Shown in pieces: positions 7,436 through 15,932 of a DNA stretch of 46,857 bases. The notes below the pieces were generated by a model. The model was not told where the DNA came from, ran no database searches, and saw only the letters and a list, made by a program, of their open reading frames with translations. The position numbers and the translations under genes were made by a program. Source of the stretch: CAZDUS01 sp044344495 (GTDB lineage Bacteria > Verrucomicrobiota > Kiritimatiellia > CAIKKV01 > CAITUY01). The first letter of the stretch is position 1, and every line of letters starts with the position of its first letter. The DNA lies in assembly GCA_044344495.1 (NCBI GenBank), contig JBIJCW010000001.1, positions 1 through 46,857 on the forward strand. Direction: 5' to 3'.

Positions 7436-7726
7436 TTGAGTACCCCTGATTTCACCCTGGTCTGGACGGACAGTTTTTCAAGAACAGCCCGCAAATTCCT
7501 GCGGCGCCACCCGGAACTCGTCGGCCTTTTTGAAGACATCTTGAAGCAACTTGAGGACAACCCCCATGCCACCCGACTGCGGATGCACCCATTGAAAGGC
7601 CGCCATAAGGACAAGCACGCCGTCAGCCTAACCTACGCTTACCGCATCGTCCTCATCCTCACCCTGACTGACCGCGAAATCACCCTTCTCGACATTGGTT
7701 CACACGACGAAGTTTACAGGGACTGA
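7436..7726 (+). CDS. RelE/ParE-superfamily (YafQ-like) toxin
   Basis: Protein of 96 residues. The fold signature is FTLVWTDSFSRTARKFLRRH, LKQLEDNPHATRLRMHPLKG, AVSLTYAYRIVLIL and the terminal LLDIGSHDEVYRD. The HxxVY ending and the Arg in YRIV are typical of YafQ/RelE-type ribosome-dependent mRNA endonucleases. The start must be TTG at 7436: an ATG 13 bases earlier is in another frame and stops after eight codons. A rare start codon would keep toxin synthesis below that of the antitoxin. It follows the antitoxin gene by 12 bases. Confidence 0.88.
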   Translation: MSTPDFTLVWTDSFSRTARKFLRRHPELVGLFEDILKQLEDNPHATRLRMHPLKGRHKDKHAVSLTYAYRIVLILTLTDREITLLDIGSHDEVYRD

Positions 7727-7752
7727 TGGTGCACCCTCACCATTCACTAATG

Positions 7753-9183
7753 CTACCTCTTGCGCGCCGCTTTCGCCTTGTAACTCCACTTCGCCAGCCG
7801 GACCGGCATCAGTAACATGCCCTGGAGATTCGAGTACATCGCGCTCGCCATGTACCGGAACGCCTCCCGCGTCGAAAAGGCGCCCGGCTCCTTAATTCGC
7901 GTAATCGCCAACACCCCCACAACCCGCAACAACGACGCCGTGAGGAAAAGCACCCCATGGTAAGTCACCGGAAGTCCAAACCAGTCCCCATGCCAGCTCT
8001 TCAAGTGATGGGCCAGAATCCCCCCGGATACACCACTTAGTAATCCAGCCCCCGCCACCACCACGCTGTTGATGGCCACATACGCCGTGTTCTTCGCCGT
8101 ATCAGCCTTCCGCTCCACCAACCCGAGCAAAATATTGTAGGACGCCAACTCAAGCCCCGGCCAGGCAAACGCCGCCAGCAATACCCCCGTATATCCCGGA
8201 AACAAATGACCCTCGCCAACAAAAATCCAAATCACCGATCCATGCACCATCCCCGCCCCGGCCAGGACCGCCACCGGCTTGCGCCCCAATCGGTCAATCA
8301 TGCGCCCCCAGAACGGCATGCTGACCAACGCCACCAACTGCGGAAAGGCGATCAACAGCAGATTCGCCATGAGATTGGAGATCTTCACGACATCAAACAC
8401 ATACAGCCACACGAACTGCCCCGTAAATCCCACCGAAAAGGTCAGCATCGCCGTGAACAACAGGTACCAGCGGAATGACCGGTTGGCCAACGGCTCCCGC
8501 AGCAGGTTCCGAATGCCAAAATCCCGGTTGCACCCCTGAACCTGCCGGTCCGGCACCGGCACAAAATACAGGATATCAATGATGCCCGGTATCGCCGCCA
8601 CCGCCAATAGCACACTCAACATCCGACTCAACGCCAACCCGCTGACCCGCTCCGCCTGATCCAGGAGCAACCCGGCCAGTATCGTCAACACCAGACTCAC
8701 CACCCCGCCTGCCTGGACGCGGCGGGACAGGTAACGCGCCCTGATCCGGGACGGCACCAGATCCAGCAGCCACGAGTGCCAGCAGGGCATAATCGTCTGA
8801 TTCAGCGTCGCAGAGAGCGCCATCAGCAGAATCAAAGCCACCGGCCCCTTGCCCGCCGGCACCAGCCATGGTATCGCCGCAATGACCAGCCAGAGCCCGC
8901 GGTGTACAAGATTCCCGGCAAGAAAAAGAAACTTCCTGTGCCCGTACCGTTCAAGCATGAAGCTTCCCGGCAACTGTCCCAGCGCCGCTACGAACGGAAT
9001 CGCCGCCATGAGCCCAAAGCCGAATTCGTCCACCCCCAGCTCACGCGCAAACCGGGTTAACACCGCCCCGGTGGTGATGGACATCCACGCCGCCCCGAAT
9101 AACCACGCCACCAGCACCCGGCGCATCACCGAGCGGGTGTCATCGGGACCAACCGGCCTGATCGTCTCTTGTTGTTCACTCAT
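7753..9183 (-). CDS. Major facilitator superfamily transporter
   Basis: Membrane protein of 476 residues with about 12 predicted transmembrane segments in two halves separated by a loop near residues 205-230. The N-terminal half includes VLVAWLFGAAWMSITTGAVL and FGLMAAIPFVAALGQLPGSF, then an MLERYGHRKFLF loop resembling the MFS A-motif. The second half repeats it with FWGRMIDRLGRKPVAVLAG, a very typical copy of the cytoplasmic loop 2-3 motif. The start at ATG 9183 is chosen over 9252 because the longer version only adds a poorly conserved tail. Substrate unknown. The nearest neighbours are on the other strand or far off, so context gives no clue. Confidence 0.85.
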   Translation of the reverse strand: MSEQQETIRPVGPDDTRSVMRRVLVAWLFGAAWMSITTGAVLTRFARELGVDEFGFGLMAAIPFVAALGQLPGSFMLERYGHRKFLFLAGNLVHRGLWLVIAAIPWLVPAGKGPVALILLMALSATLNQTIMPCWHSWLLDLVPSRIRARYLSRRVQAGGVVSLVLTILAGLLLDQAERVSGLALSRMLSVLLAVAAIPGIIDILYFVPVPDRQVQGCNRDFGIRNLLREPLANRSFRWYLLFTAMLTFSVGFTGQFVWLYVFDVVKISNLMANLLLIAFPQLVALVSMPFWGRMIDRLGRKPVAVLAGAGMVHGSVIWIFVGEGHLFPGYTGVLLAAFAWPGLELASYNILLGLVERKADTAKNTAYVAINSVVVAGAGLLSGVSGGILAHHLKSWHGDWFGLPVTYHGVLFLTASLLRVVGVLAITRIKEPGAFSTREAFRYMASAMYSNLQGMLLMPVRLAKWSYKAKAARKR

Positions 9184-9308
9184 GGATTGGCGGGAAAGCA
9201 TAAGGGGCAGGAACGCGGATATCACGTCGAAAAAAAACCTTGAGCCCATCACTGCCCAGGCATAGCATACCGCCGTTGTTTCAAATCCCTAGAAGGGGGT
9301 GAATTGCC

Positions 9309-9578
9309 ATGACGACGATGCGGACAATCAAGTTGAAAAAGATAACATCAGCGGAGACCCTCCCGGATCCCGCCACCGCTCCCCTTGCCGCGACTGCGTC
9401 CGCCCCACCCCCGGGACTTGAACCTTCATCCGCCACGCCCAAGGCCTCAGGCAGGTCCTATTTGATCTACGCACTCCTGGCCATCGCCGCAACCCTCTTC
9501 TGCATTGCCATCATCGGCATGCAGTACACCGAGTGGTCATTCTACAAGGCCGACCCTTCCCTCTGGCCCGTGAAGTAA
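9309..9578 (+). CDS. Small single-pass membrane protein, hypothetical
   Basis: Protein of 89 residues with a Lys-rich start, an Ala/Pro-rich linker (about residues 17-46) and one strong membrane segment (SYLIYALLAIAATLFCIAII, about 50-69). A short polar tail ending in DPSLWPVK follows. The topology suggests a cytoplasmic N-terminus and an exposed C-terminus. AGAAGGGGG lies about 10 bases before the ATG. The gene is convergent with top6A, whose stop lies 8 bases from this stop. I do not recognise a function; the linker-plus-anchor plan fits an accessory subunit. Confidence 0.65.
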   Translation: MTTMRTIKLKKITSAETLPDPATAPLAATASAPPPGLEPSSATPKASGRSYLIYALLAIAATLFCIAIIGMQYTEWSFYKADPSLWPVK

Positions 9579-9585
9579 ATTCAAC

Positions 9586-10740
9586 TCACGGCAGGAACTT
9601 CGCCTTCTTGATCTTATCCGGCAGATAACTGTCGAGTACGTAGTTCAATCCGTGCTTGGCAAACGCCTGCTGCTCCACACGAACCCCCATCTTGAGCATC
9701 TGGTTCAGCGCGTCCTGCCATTCCTTGTGATGCCGGATGAACGGATCGTTCTTGAGCGCATCCTTGGCCCGCTTGATGTCCACATCCTCCAGCGGGTGGG
9801 TCGCATCCATCAACTTGTAGTCAATGATGTCCTGCGGCGTCACCCCCAGGTAATGCGCCTGCGGAACACAGAAAAACCGGTTGATGTGCGCCGCCTGGCC
9901 CGACCCCACCTTCAACGTCCGGTAAATGTTGCAGTAACCGTAGGGATCGCCGTCGGTAAACACCAGCACCGGCAACTTCCGGTCATCCGCCAACCGCCGG
10001 ATGAACCGCCGGCACGCCCGCGTCGGAACACCGCTCATGGACACCAGTACACATTTCGCCTTCTCATAGTACCGGTGATGCACCAGACGCTGGAACAGGG
10101 ATGAGGTCTCGATGACCAGGATAAACTTGGCGTCCGACTCGAACGCCAGATGCTCCACGCGCGCCGGAATACTCCAGGCGCCGGTCCCCAACTTCCCGCA
10201 ATTGATCTTGATGACCTCGCCCGTTGACGGATTCTGGTCCATCACGATCAGGGGCCCCGCCACGTCACCCCCACGCTCCTCGGGAATGTACCCGATCTGC
10301 TCGCGATTGACCCCCAGCATGGCCTCCATGTCGTCCAGCAACGTATCGCTCTCCGGCTGCTCGTCAAACCGGCACTCACCCCAACTCTTGCTGTTGTAGT
10401 AGATCTCGCGCTTTCCAGCGATGTCGTTCTTGTCCAACAGGTCCTTCTTGGTCGTGGCCAGCAACCGCATCGACTGCGCAAAGGTCTTCACCGTGTTGTA
10501 ACTGAGTGTCCGGGTGGCTACCTTGCCACGAATCTCGAAGTAACCGGTCTTGGGGTCATACTTGACGTTCGTCAGCGACCGGATCGGAAACCGTAGCGAG
10601 GGCTTCTTGAGTTTCTTGACGATATCCTCATAGACGCCGCGACTGACATCCACAATCCTCCGGGACACACCCGCCCGGGACGTCAACAACGCCGCCTCAC
10701 CACTCCCGCCCTTACTCTCGCCTGTCTTTTTCTTCGCCAT
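9586..10740 (-). CDS. top6A: DNA topoisomerase VI subunit A (Spo11-like)
   Basis: Catalytic, DNA-cutting subunit of the type IIB topoisomerase, 384 residues. The winged-helix CAP domain holds the nucleophile in REIYYNSKSW (Tyr 114 or 115). The Toprim domain shows FILVIETSSLFQRL (Glu 211) and VFTDGDPYGY (Asp 263 and 265) for the metal. The C-terminus carries the family-typical QQAFAKHGLNYVLDSYLPDK ending. Length and order match archaeal subunit A (about 370). The start is taken at the ATG at 10740, where homology begins; an in-frame ATG at 10854 overlapping the top6B stop would add 38 residues made from the heptamer repeat. The partner subunit lies directly upstream, so both form one operon. 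Confidence 0.95.
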   Translation of the reverse strand: MAKKKTGESKGGSGEAALLTSRAGVSRRIVDVSRGVYEDIVKKLKKPSLRFPIRSLTNVKYDPKTGYFEIRGKVATRTLSYNTVKTFAQSMRLLATTKKDLLDKNDIAGKREIYYNSKSWGECRFDEQPESDTLLDDMEAMLGVNREQIGYIPEERGGDVAGPLIVMDQNPSTGEVIKINCGKLGTGAWSIPARVEHLAFESDAKFILVIETSSLFQRLVHHRYYEKAKCVLVSMSGVPTRACRRFIRRLADDRKLPVLVFTDGDPYGYCNIYRTLKVGSGQAAHINRFFCVPQAHYLGVTPQDIIDYKLMDATHPLEDVDIKRAKDALKNDPFIRHHKEWQDALNQMLKMGVRVEQQAFAKHGLNYVLDSYLPDKIKKAKFLP

Positions 10741-10744
10741 AATT

Positions 10745-10841
10745 GTAGTCCGTAGTCCGTAGTCCGTAGTCCGTAGTCTGTAGTCCGTAGTCCGTAGTCC
10801 GTAGTCCGTAGTCTGTAGTCTGTACTCCGTAGCCGTAGTCC
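10745..10841. repeat. Heptanucleotide tandem array GTAGTCY, 14 units
   Basis: Fourteen head-to-tail units, mostly GTAGTCC with three GTAGTCT. Unit 12 is GTACTCC and unit 13 lacks one base. The array fills the 110-base gap between the top6B stop and the first homologous ATG of top6A. Because 7 is not a multiple of 3, loss or gain of one unit changes the frame between the ATG at 10854 and the top6A body. Confidence 0.95.
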
Positions 10842-10850
10842 GCGCCCCCC

Positions 10851-12542
10851 TCATACCTCCAGATGCGTCCGCTCCAGCATCGTCTTCAACCGCTCCACCA
10901 CGCGGCCTTCGTCACGGTCGCTCAAATCCAGCACATCCTTCAACCCCAGCGCCAGATGCGGAATGTATTTCTCGATGTAGGAACGCTTGCGCTCCGCCTC
11001 GGCCTCGCGGTGCCGCCGGCTCAAATGCACCGACAACCGCCGCCCGCACTCCTGCACACAAAAACCAATCTCCTTGATGATCTCCGGGTAGTGCGCAATC
11101 GCCTCCTTGCTCTCACTGGTGAACGGCACCCAGACGCTGGCTATATGCACCATGATCACCATCGGCCCCAACGGCACACCACCCCGGGGTTGCGTCAACC
11201 CGTAGTTCTTCCAGTTAACCCCGGAAATCGCCTTGGTAATCGCACACGCCCCGCCCAGGTAAAGCAACGGCACCCGGTTGGCAAACCGCATCACACGGGC
11301 CGGCTCATCCGCCCCGACATCCGCGTTCCCGCCCGGCTTGGCATAGGCAATGCCCACCTCAACCTGGAACGGATTGCCGCGGTAGACCGTCGGATCGCGC
11401 GTCACCGCCGTGCAAAACTCAGCCTCCATCTCCTTGGCCAACCCCGCCACAATCAATTCCTCGCCAATCGGCGACAGACAGTCCGTCGGCGGCCGCATCA
11501 ACTTGGTTTCATTGACCGCCTTGTAGAGCGTCTCCACCTCCCGGTTGGCAATCCGCCGCGGATTGGCCTTGGGATCCAACCCGGCCCTTGTGCATATATC
11601 CAAGGCCGTCTGACTGCTGACACGGGAGAAATCCTCCGAAAGGGATCCGCGTAACGTGCGGGATTCCGTGTCCCGCAACATCTGCATCAACATCCCGAGT
11701 TCCACCCCGTGCGGATGCGGCTTGATCTCCACCGGCGGCGTCGGCAACTTCCCGGCCAGGCGCGCCCATGAAATCCACTGCCCTTCCACCAGCGGAGTCG
11801 TCGCCTGACCCTCATTGTCAACCTCCTTGTTCAACAGATTGACACGGTAATGCAACTGCAGATGCGGATTGGCGATCAGACACTGCCGCAGATACTCATC
11901 CACCGACAGCCGGCCGCGTACATAGTGCGCCTCCATCTCAATCGCGACCGACGTACCGTGCTTGCAAACCACCGGTTCCGCCGCCACGCCCTCCACCCCG
12001 ATCCCCGGAAACGACGGCTGCCATTCAATTTCCACGTCCTTTAGAATTGTCGGCGCGTTCTTCCGGGTGTCAATCTGCACCTCAATGTAATGCGCCATCT
12101 TGCCGCGGGGAATCCTGGAGAGAATACGTGTCGCCGTGCCGGTCGTCAGTTGCCCGTACATCCCGGCCGCACTGATCCCGATCCCCTGCTGGCCGCGCGA
12201 CATCCGTAACCGGTGAAACTTGGACCCATACAGCAACTTGGCGAAAATCCGCGGCACCTGCGCTCGCACCACGCCGGGACCATTGTCCGTAATCGACACG
12301 CGGAACCGTTTCTCACCCGTCTGCGTGATTTCCACGCTGAGCTCGGGCAGCAACCCCGCCTCCTCACAGGCATCCAACGAATTGTCCACAGCCTCCTTGA
12401 CCGTGGTCAGAAGCGCCTTGCGCGGATTGTCAAACCCCAGCAAATGACGGTTCTTGAGAAAGAATTCCGAAACGGAGATCTCACGCTGCTGACGCGACAT
12501 GGTTTCGGCATTGGCAGTGGCAGTGGTGGTGGTTCGGGCCAT
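10851..12542 (-). CDS. top6B: DNA topoisomerase VI subunit B (GHKL ATPase)
   Basis: ATPase subunit that clamps DNA and drives strand passage with subunit A. The 563-residue protein opens with the family signature REISVSEFFLKNRHLLGF. GHKL motifs follow: TTVKEAVDNSLDACEEAG (N-box with catalytic Glu), VSITDNGPGV, and SRGQQGIGISAAGMYGQL. The H2TH and transducer regions come next, including a switch-lysine-like GVNWKNYGLTQPRGG. The start is uncertain: ATG 12542 has GGGGAG ten bases upstream, while 12560 and 12500 are also in frame. The residues before REISV are Thr/Ala-rich and probably unstructured. The stop overlaps an ATG (ATGA) leading into the heptamer array and top6A. Confidence 0.95.
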   Translation of the reverse strand: MARTTTTATANAETMSRQQREISVSEFFLKNRHLLGFDNPRKALLTTVKEAVDNSLDACEEAGLLPELSVEITQTGEKRFRVSITDNGPGVVRAQVPRIFAKLLYGSKFHRLRMSRGQQGIGISAAGMYGQLTTGTATRILSRIPRGKMAHYIEVQIDTRKNAPTILKDVEIEWQPSFPGIGVEGVAAEPVVCKHGTSVAIEMEAHYVRGRLSVDEYLRQCLIANPHLQLHYRVNLLNKEVDNEGQATTPLVEGQWISWARLAGKLPTPPVEIKPHPHGVELGMLMQMLRDTESRTLRGSLSEDFSRVSSQTALDICTRAGLDPKANPRRIANREVETLYKAVNETKLMRPPTDCLSPIGEELIVAGLAKEMEAEFCTAVTRDPTVYRGNPFQVEVGIAYAKPGGNADVGADEPARVMRFANRVPLLYLGGACAITKAISGVNWKNYGLTQPRGGVPLGPMVIMVHIASVWVPFTSESKEAIAHYPEIIKEIGFCVQECGRRLSVHLSRRHREAEAERKRSYIEKYIPHLALGLKDVLDLSDRDEGRVVERLKTMLERTHLEV

Positions 12543-12624
12543 ACTTCGACAACTCCCCATACTGATTTAGGTGGCACTCGCCGTTCCGGCGAATGCATTC
12601 GCATTTGCCAAGGGTCTGGAATGA

Positions 12625-13428
12625 TCACTGTGCATGACTTAATTCACGACTGCGCCGGGCAGCCGCCTGGATGGTTCGGACAAGAACGTCCGCCACCCCG
12701 TCATTCTCAAGAACCTCGCGCCCCGCCGCGGTCGTCCCCTTGGCGGACGTGACCGCCGCAGCCAGATCCGCCGGCGAAAGCCCCTGTTCCAGAAGCAGAC
12801 GGGCCGTCCCCTCCATGGTCTGGGCCGCTAGCATCAAGGCGGACTCCCGTGACAACCCTTCCCGGACCGCCCCGTTAACGAGACCATCCAGCAAATAGGC
12901 AAAGAAAGCGGGCCCCGAGCCACTCAACGCCGTGACGGCATCAAATTGATCTTCCGGCAATTCCAGCGCCCGACCGCAACACTCCAGCATCACCCTGACC
13001 TGCGCCGCGTCCGCCTCCGTCGCCCGCGCTCCACGGGTAAAGACATTCATCCCTGCCCCCGCTAGACAGGCAATGTTGGGCATCACCCGCACCACCCGTC
13101 CACGGGGCAACAGGGCTTCCATGCCCGCAATCCGCTTGCCCGCCGCAATGGAAATCACGAGGCGATCCGGCGTCACCACCGCTGCAATCTCCGCCAGAAC
13201 CGCATCCAGTTGCTGCGGTTTGACGGCCAGAAAACACACGTCGGCTTCCCTGACCACATCGATATTGGAGGCGCCCCCACGGATACCCAGCCGCCGACCA
13301 AGATCGGACAACCGGGCGGCATTCACATCGCTCGCCACCACCGACGTCGGCTCCACATACCGCCGCTCAATCAAACCGACCATCATGGCTTCCGCCATCT
13401 TCCCGGCTCCGACAAATCCGATAATCAT
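12625..13428 (-). CDS. proC: Pyrroline-5-carboxylate reductase
   Basis: Last step of proline synthesis: NAD(P)H-dependent reduction of pyrroline-5-carboxylate. The 267-residue protein begins with the Rossmann motif MIIGFVGAGKMAEAMM. It then shows CFLAVKPQQLDAVL, VVRVMPNIACLAGAGMNVF and the catalytic/dimer region TALSGSGPAFFAYLLDGLVN. The C-terminal VTSAKGTTAAGREVLEN is the usual PGGTT block with Ala-Lys in place of Pro-Gly. The length is normal (265-275). It is 17 bases downstream of the HAD gene, so the two may share a transcript. The gap to top6B (12543-12624) has a small hairpin (TCGCCG/CGGCGA at 12578-12592). Confidence 0.93.
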   Translation of the reverse strand: MIIGFVGAGKMAEAMMVGLIERRYVEPTSVVASDVNAARLSDLGRRLGIRGGASNIDVVREADVCFLAVKPQQLDAVLAEIAAVVTPDRLVISIAAGKRIAGMEALLPRGRVVRVMPNIACLAGAGMNVFTRGARATEADAAQVRVMLECCGRALELPEDQFDAVTALSGSGPAFFAYLLDGLVNGAVREGLSRESALMLAAQTMEGTARLLLEQGLSPADLAAAVTSAKGTTAAGREVLENDGVADVLVRTIQAAARRSRELSHAQ

Positions 13429-13445
13429 CGCAAAAACCCCTTATC

Positions 13446-14483
13446 TCAGCGTAACGATTGGAGGCCATCCCGGATCTCATCCACCAGCCGGTGAAAGGGA
13501 GCCGTCAACACATCCCCCCGCGGCACGAAACCAAAACTGGCCAGCACCAGCAAAACCACGTACAGCGATAACACAACAATCAGGAAGCCGCGCACCCCGA
13601 ATCCGTCTCCGTCTTGACGGTGATGCGGCAGCGTCATGCCGTTTTCGCCTTCCTCCATCCGCGACGGCGGAATCTGACTGTTCAAAACCCCCGACTGGTA
13701 GGCCTTGAGAATCTCCAGAACACCAACAAGACTGCGTTCCGAGGCGATATGGCCACCCGTTTTGTGGACGGTCTCAAGCACTTCCGGCGCCGCGTTGATC
13801 GGGCAGGCCGTCCACCGCGCCACCCCGGGATCCATCATGCTGATGTCATTGTGCCCATCACCAACCACCAGGACCTTCTCCGCCGGAAACCCAAGATGCC
13901 TCGCCATTTCGGACACCGCCAGACCCTTCGTAAAAGGAATGGCGTGAACATCCACTTCGACCGGATATTCAAACACCTGCAGATACCGGGTTGCCTTGGC
14001 CACTTCCTTGACAATCGCCGCCCCGAATCGCGCCGCGCTCTCATCCTCAAACTGGAAGGTAATCCGGCGCCGGTTCCGGTACATAACCCGTGCAAATGGA
14101 TTCTTTTTCAACATGGCCCTGGCCATGCGCGGAATCGCACGCCGCACCATCCACTCGTGGCGCCACTGGAGCCAGCGCACCCTTACATTCCACCCCCAAT
14201 GCGGCAGATACCCGAACCGGTTGCGCTCATAGATGTAGGCATGCCGGGCAATCACATAGTCGGCCTCAATGCCCAGCATCGTCATCGACCGGAAGGCCTT
14301 CTTGAAACTTCCCAAACTGCGTCCGGTGCAGATCACCCACTTGACACCATACGCGTTCAAGGTGTCCATCTGGCGCCGGAACTCCTGATATTGATCAAGA
14401 CCCGCCCGATGCCCCAGCAGGGTCCCGTCCATGTCGGACACAAACACCCCAAGGCCCTTAAGGATGTTTCCGGACTCGTTCAT
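13446..14483 (-). CDS. HAD-family (Cof-like) phosphatase with C-terminal membrane segment
   Basis: Protein of 345 residues. HAD motifs are complete: VFVSDMDGTLLG (nucleophile and acid Asp, about residues 17 and 19), VICTGR (motif II), the Lys in IPFTKGLAVSEMARHLGF (motif III) and VVGDGHNDISMM (motif IV). This is the C2-cap Cof/sucrose-phosphatase-like arrangement. The cap region (about 85-180) is unusually basic and aromatic. After the catalytic part an added tail of about 70 residues contains a strong membrane segment (FLIVVLSLYVVLLVLASFGF), so the enzyme is probably tethered to the membrane by its C-terminus. Substrate unknown; sugar phosphates are usual. It precedes proC. Confidence 0.85.
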   Translation of the reverse strand: MNESGNILKGLGVFVSDMDGTLLGHRAGLDQYQEFRRQMDTLNAYGVKWVICTGRSLGSFKKAFRSMTMLGIEADYVIARHAYIYERNRFGYLPHWGWNVRVRWLQWRHEWMVRRAIPRMARAMLKKNPFARVMYRNRRRITFQFEDESAARFGAAIVKEVAKATRYLQVFEYPVEVDVHAIPFTKGLAVSEMARHLGFPAEKVLVVGDGHNDISMMDPGVARWTACPINAAPEVLETVHKTGGHIASERSLVGVLEILKAYQSGVLNSQIPPSRMEEGENGMTLPHHRQDGDGFGVRGFLIVVLSLYVVLLVLASFGFVPRGDVLTAPFHRLVDEIRDGLQSLR

Positions 14484-14520
14484 TCTGTCGTAGCCCCTGT
14501 CCCCATCGGCGCACCCTCCG

Positions 14521-14558
14521 AAAAAAAGGCGTTCCCACCGTATGACAGCGGGAACGCC
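14521..14558 (-). terminator. Rho-independent terminator after the acyl-CoA dehydrogenase gene
   Basis: GGCGTTCCC (14528-14536) and GGGAACGCC (14550-14558) form a 9-bp stem. On the minus strand the stem is followed by seven Ts (plus-strand A run 14521-14527). It ends the transcript of the acyl-CoA dehydrogenase gene, about 20 bases past its stop. Confidence 0.9.
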
Positions 14559-14579
14559 CGTTCGAACGCTGCCCGCCGC

Positions 14580-15740
14580 CTACTTTTTCGCCGCCGCCGA
14601 TTCCTTGATCAGGTTCAACCCGATCACTTCGCGCTGAATCTGGTTGGTCCCCTCGTAGATCTGGGTGATCTTGGCGTCGCGCATCATCTTCTCAACCGGA
14701 TACTCCTTCATATACCCGTACCCGCCGAGAATCTGCACCGCATCCGTCGTCACCTTCATCGCCACATCCGAGGCAAACAACTTGCTCATGGCGGAAATCT
14801 TGCTGACTTCCTTGCCGCCGCCATCAATGTACCGGGCCGCCGCATACACCAGCGCGCGCGCGGCTTCCACCTGCGTCGCCATGTCGGCCAGCATGAATTG
14901 CACCCCCTGGAATGAGCAGATCGGCTTGCCGAACTGACGGCGCTGACGGCTGTATTCAACCGCCTCGTCCAACGCGCCGGCCGCAATACCTAAGGCCTGG
15001 GCGGCCACGCCGGGCCGTGAACTGTCGAGCGTCTTCATCGCCACGATGAACCCCATTCCTTCCTTGGCCAACAAATTGGCCTTGGGAATGCGGCAGTCCT
15101 GGAACACCAATTCGCGGGTCGCCGAAGCGCGGATACCCATCTTGTTCTCCTTCTTGCCAAAGGTGAACCCGGGCGTACCCTTCTCCACAATGAACGCGGA
15201 CGCACCACGTGGCCCCTTCGCCTTGTTGGTGATGGCCACCACGGTGTAGATCTCCGCTTCGCCGCCGTTGGTGATCCACTGCTTGGTGCCGTTAAGCACA
15301 TAATGATCGCCATCCAGCACCGCTGTCGTCCGGATCCCGCCGGCATCGCTGCCCGCATTGGCTTCCGTCAACCCGAACGCCGCCAACGACTTCCCGGTGG
15401 CAATGCGAGGCAGAAACTTCTGTTTCTGCTCATCGGTGCCGAACAGGATGATCGGAAAGGTCCCCAGAGCCGTGGCCGCCACCGCCAGGGCTATGCCACT
15501 GCAAACCTTCGACAATTCCTCGACGCCAACGGCCAAATCCATGATCCCACCGCCCAGACCGCCGTACTTCTCCTCAATGTACAGACCGCAGAGATCCGCA
15601 TCCGCGAATACTTTGATCATCTCATGGGGAAACTCATTTGATTCGTCGTAATGCTCCCGGATGGGTTTGATTTTCTCCTGTGCCACCTTCCGGCAAAGAT
15701 CCCGAATCATTACTTGCGTCTCGGTCAGTCCGTAATCCAT
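14580..15740 (-). CDS. Acyl-CoA dehydrogenase
   Basis: FAD enzyme of 386 residues that oxidises acyl-CoA to enoyl-CoA with electron-transfer flavoprotein as partner. It shows the ACAD signatures AAFGLTEANAGSDAGGIRTT and NGTKQWITNG, QFGKPICSFQGVQFMLADMA, QILGGYGYMKEYPVEKMMRD, and the catalytic base in QIYEGTNQIQR (Glu of YEGT). This Glu position is typical of short-chain (butyryl-CoA-type) enzymes. The ATG at 15740 has GGGAGAG six bases upstream. The gene has its own promoter (15799-15828) and terminator (14521-14558), so it is a single-gene unit; no etfAB is in view. Medium-chain or branched substrates cannot be excluded. Confidence 0.93.
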   Translation of the reverse strand: MDYGLTETQVMIRDLCRKVAQEKIKPIREHYDESNEFPHEMIKVFADADLCGLYIEEKYGGLGGGIMDLAVGVEELSKVCSGIALAVAATALGTFPIILFGTDEQKQKFLPRIATGKSLAAFGLTEANAGSDAGGIRTTAVLDGDHYVLNGTKQWITNGGEAEIYTVVAITNKAKGPRGASAFIVEKGTPGFTFGKKENKMGIRASATRELVFQDCRIPKANLLAKEGMGFIVAMKTLDSSRPGVAAQALGIAAGALDEAVEYSRQRRQFGKPICSFQGVQFMLADMATQVEAARALVYAAARYIDGGGKEVSKISAMSKLFASDVAMKVTTDAVQILGGYGYMKEYPVEKMMRDAKITQIYEGTNQIQREVIGLNLIKESAAAKK

Positions 15741-15798
15741 GTTGTTCTCTCCCAAGCAGTTAGGTCAATTTCACGGCCCTCAACAGCCGAAGACCGGA

Positions 15799-15828
15799 AC
15801 TATATGATACCGAGAGGCCTAAAATCAA
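15799..15828 (-). promoter_or_regulatory. Sigma-70-type promoter of the acyl-CoA dehydrogenase gene
   Basis: On the minus strand TTGATT (15823-15828), an 18-base spacer and TATAGT (15799-15804) form a near-consensus promoter. It lies about 60 bases before the ATG at 15740. Confidence 0.65.
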
Positions 15829-15932
15829 GTAAGGATTGATGGGATGGCACATCTCCGAACTACGGTACGCCCCGGACAGAGTTCAATGGGGAAGACGTGC
15901 GCACCCTTCGGATTGATCGCGCCCGCGCCTTG

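Noticed and set aside
10745..10841. Heptamer array considered as a CRISPR array
   Set aside because: The units are 7 bases and contiguous, with no unique spacers.
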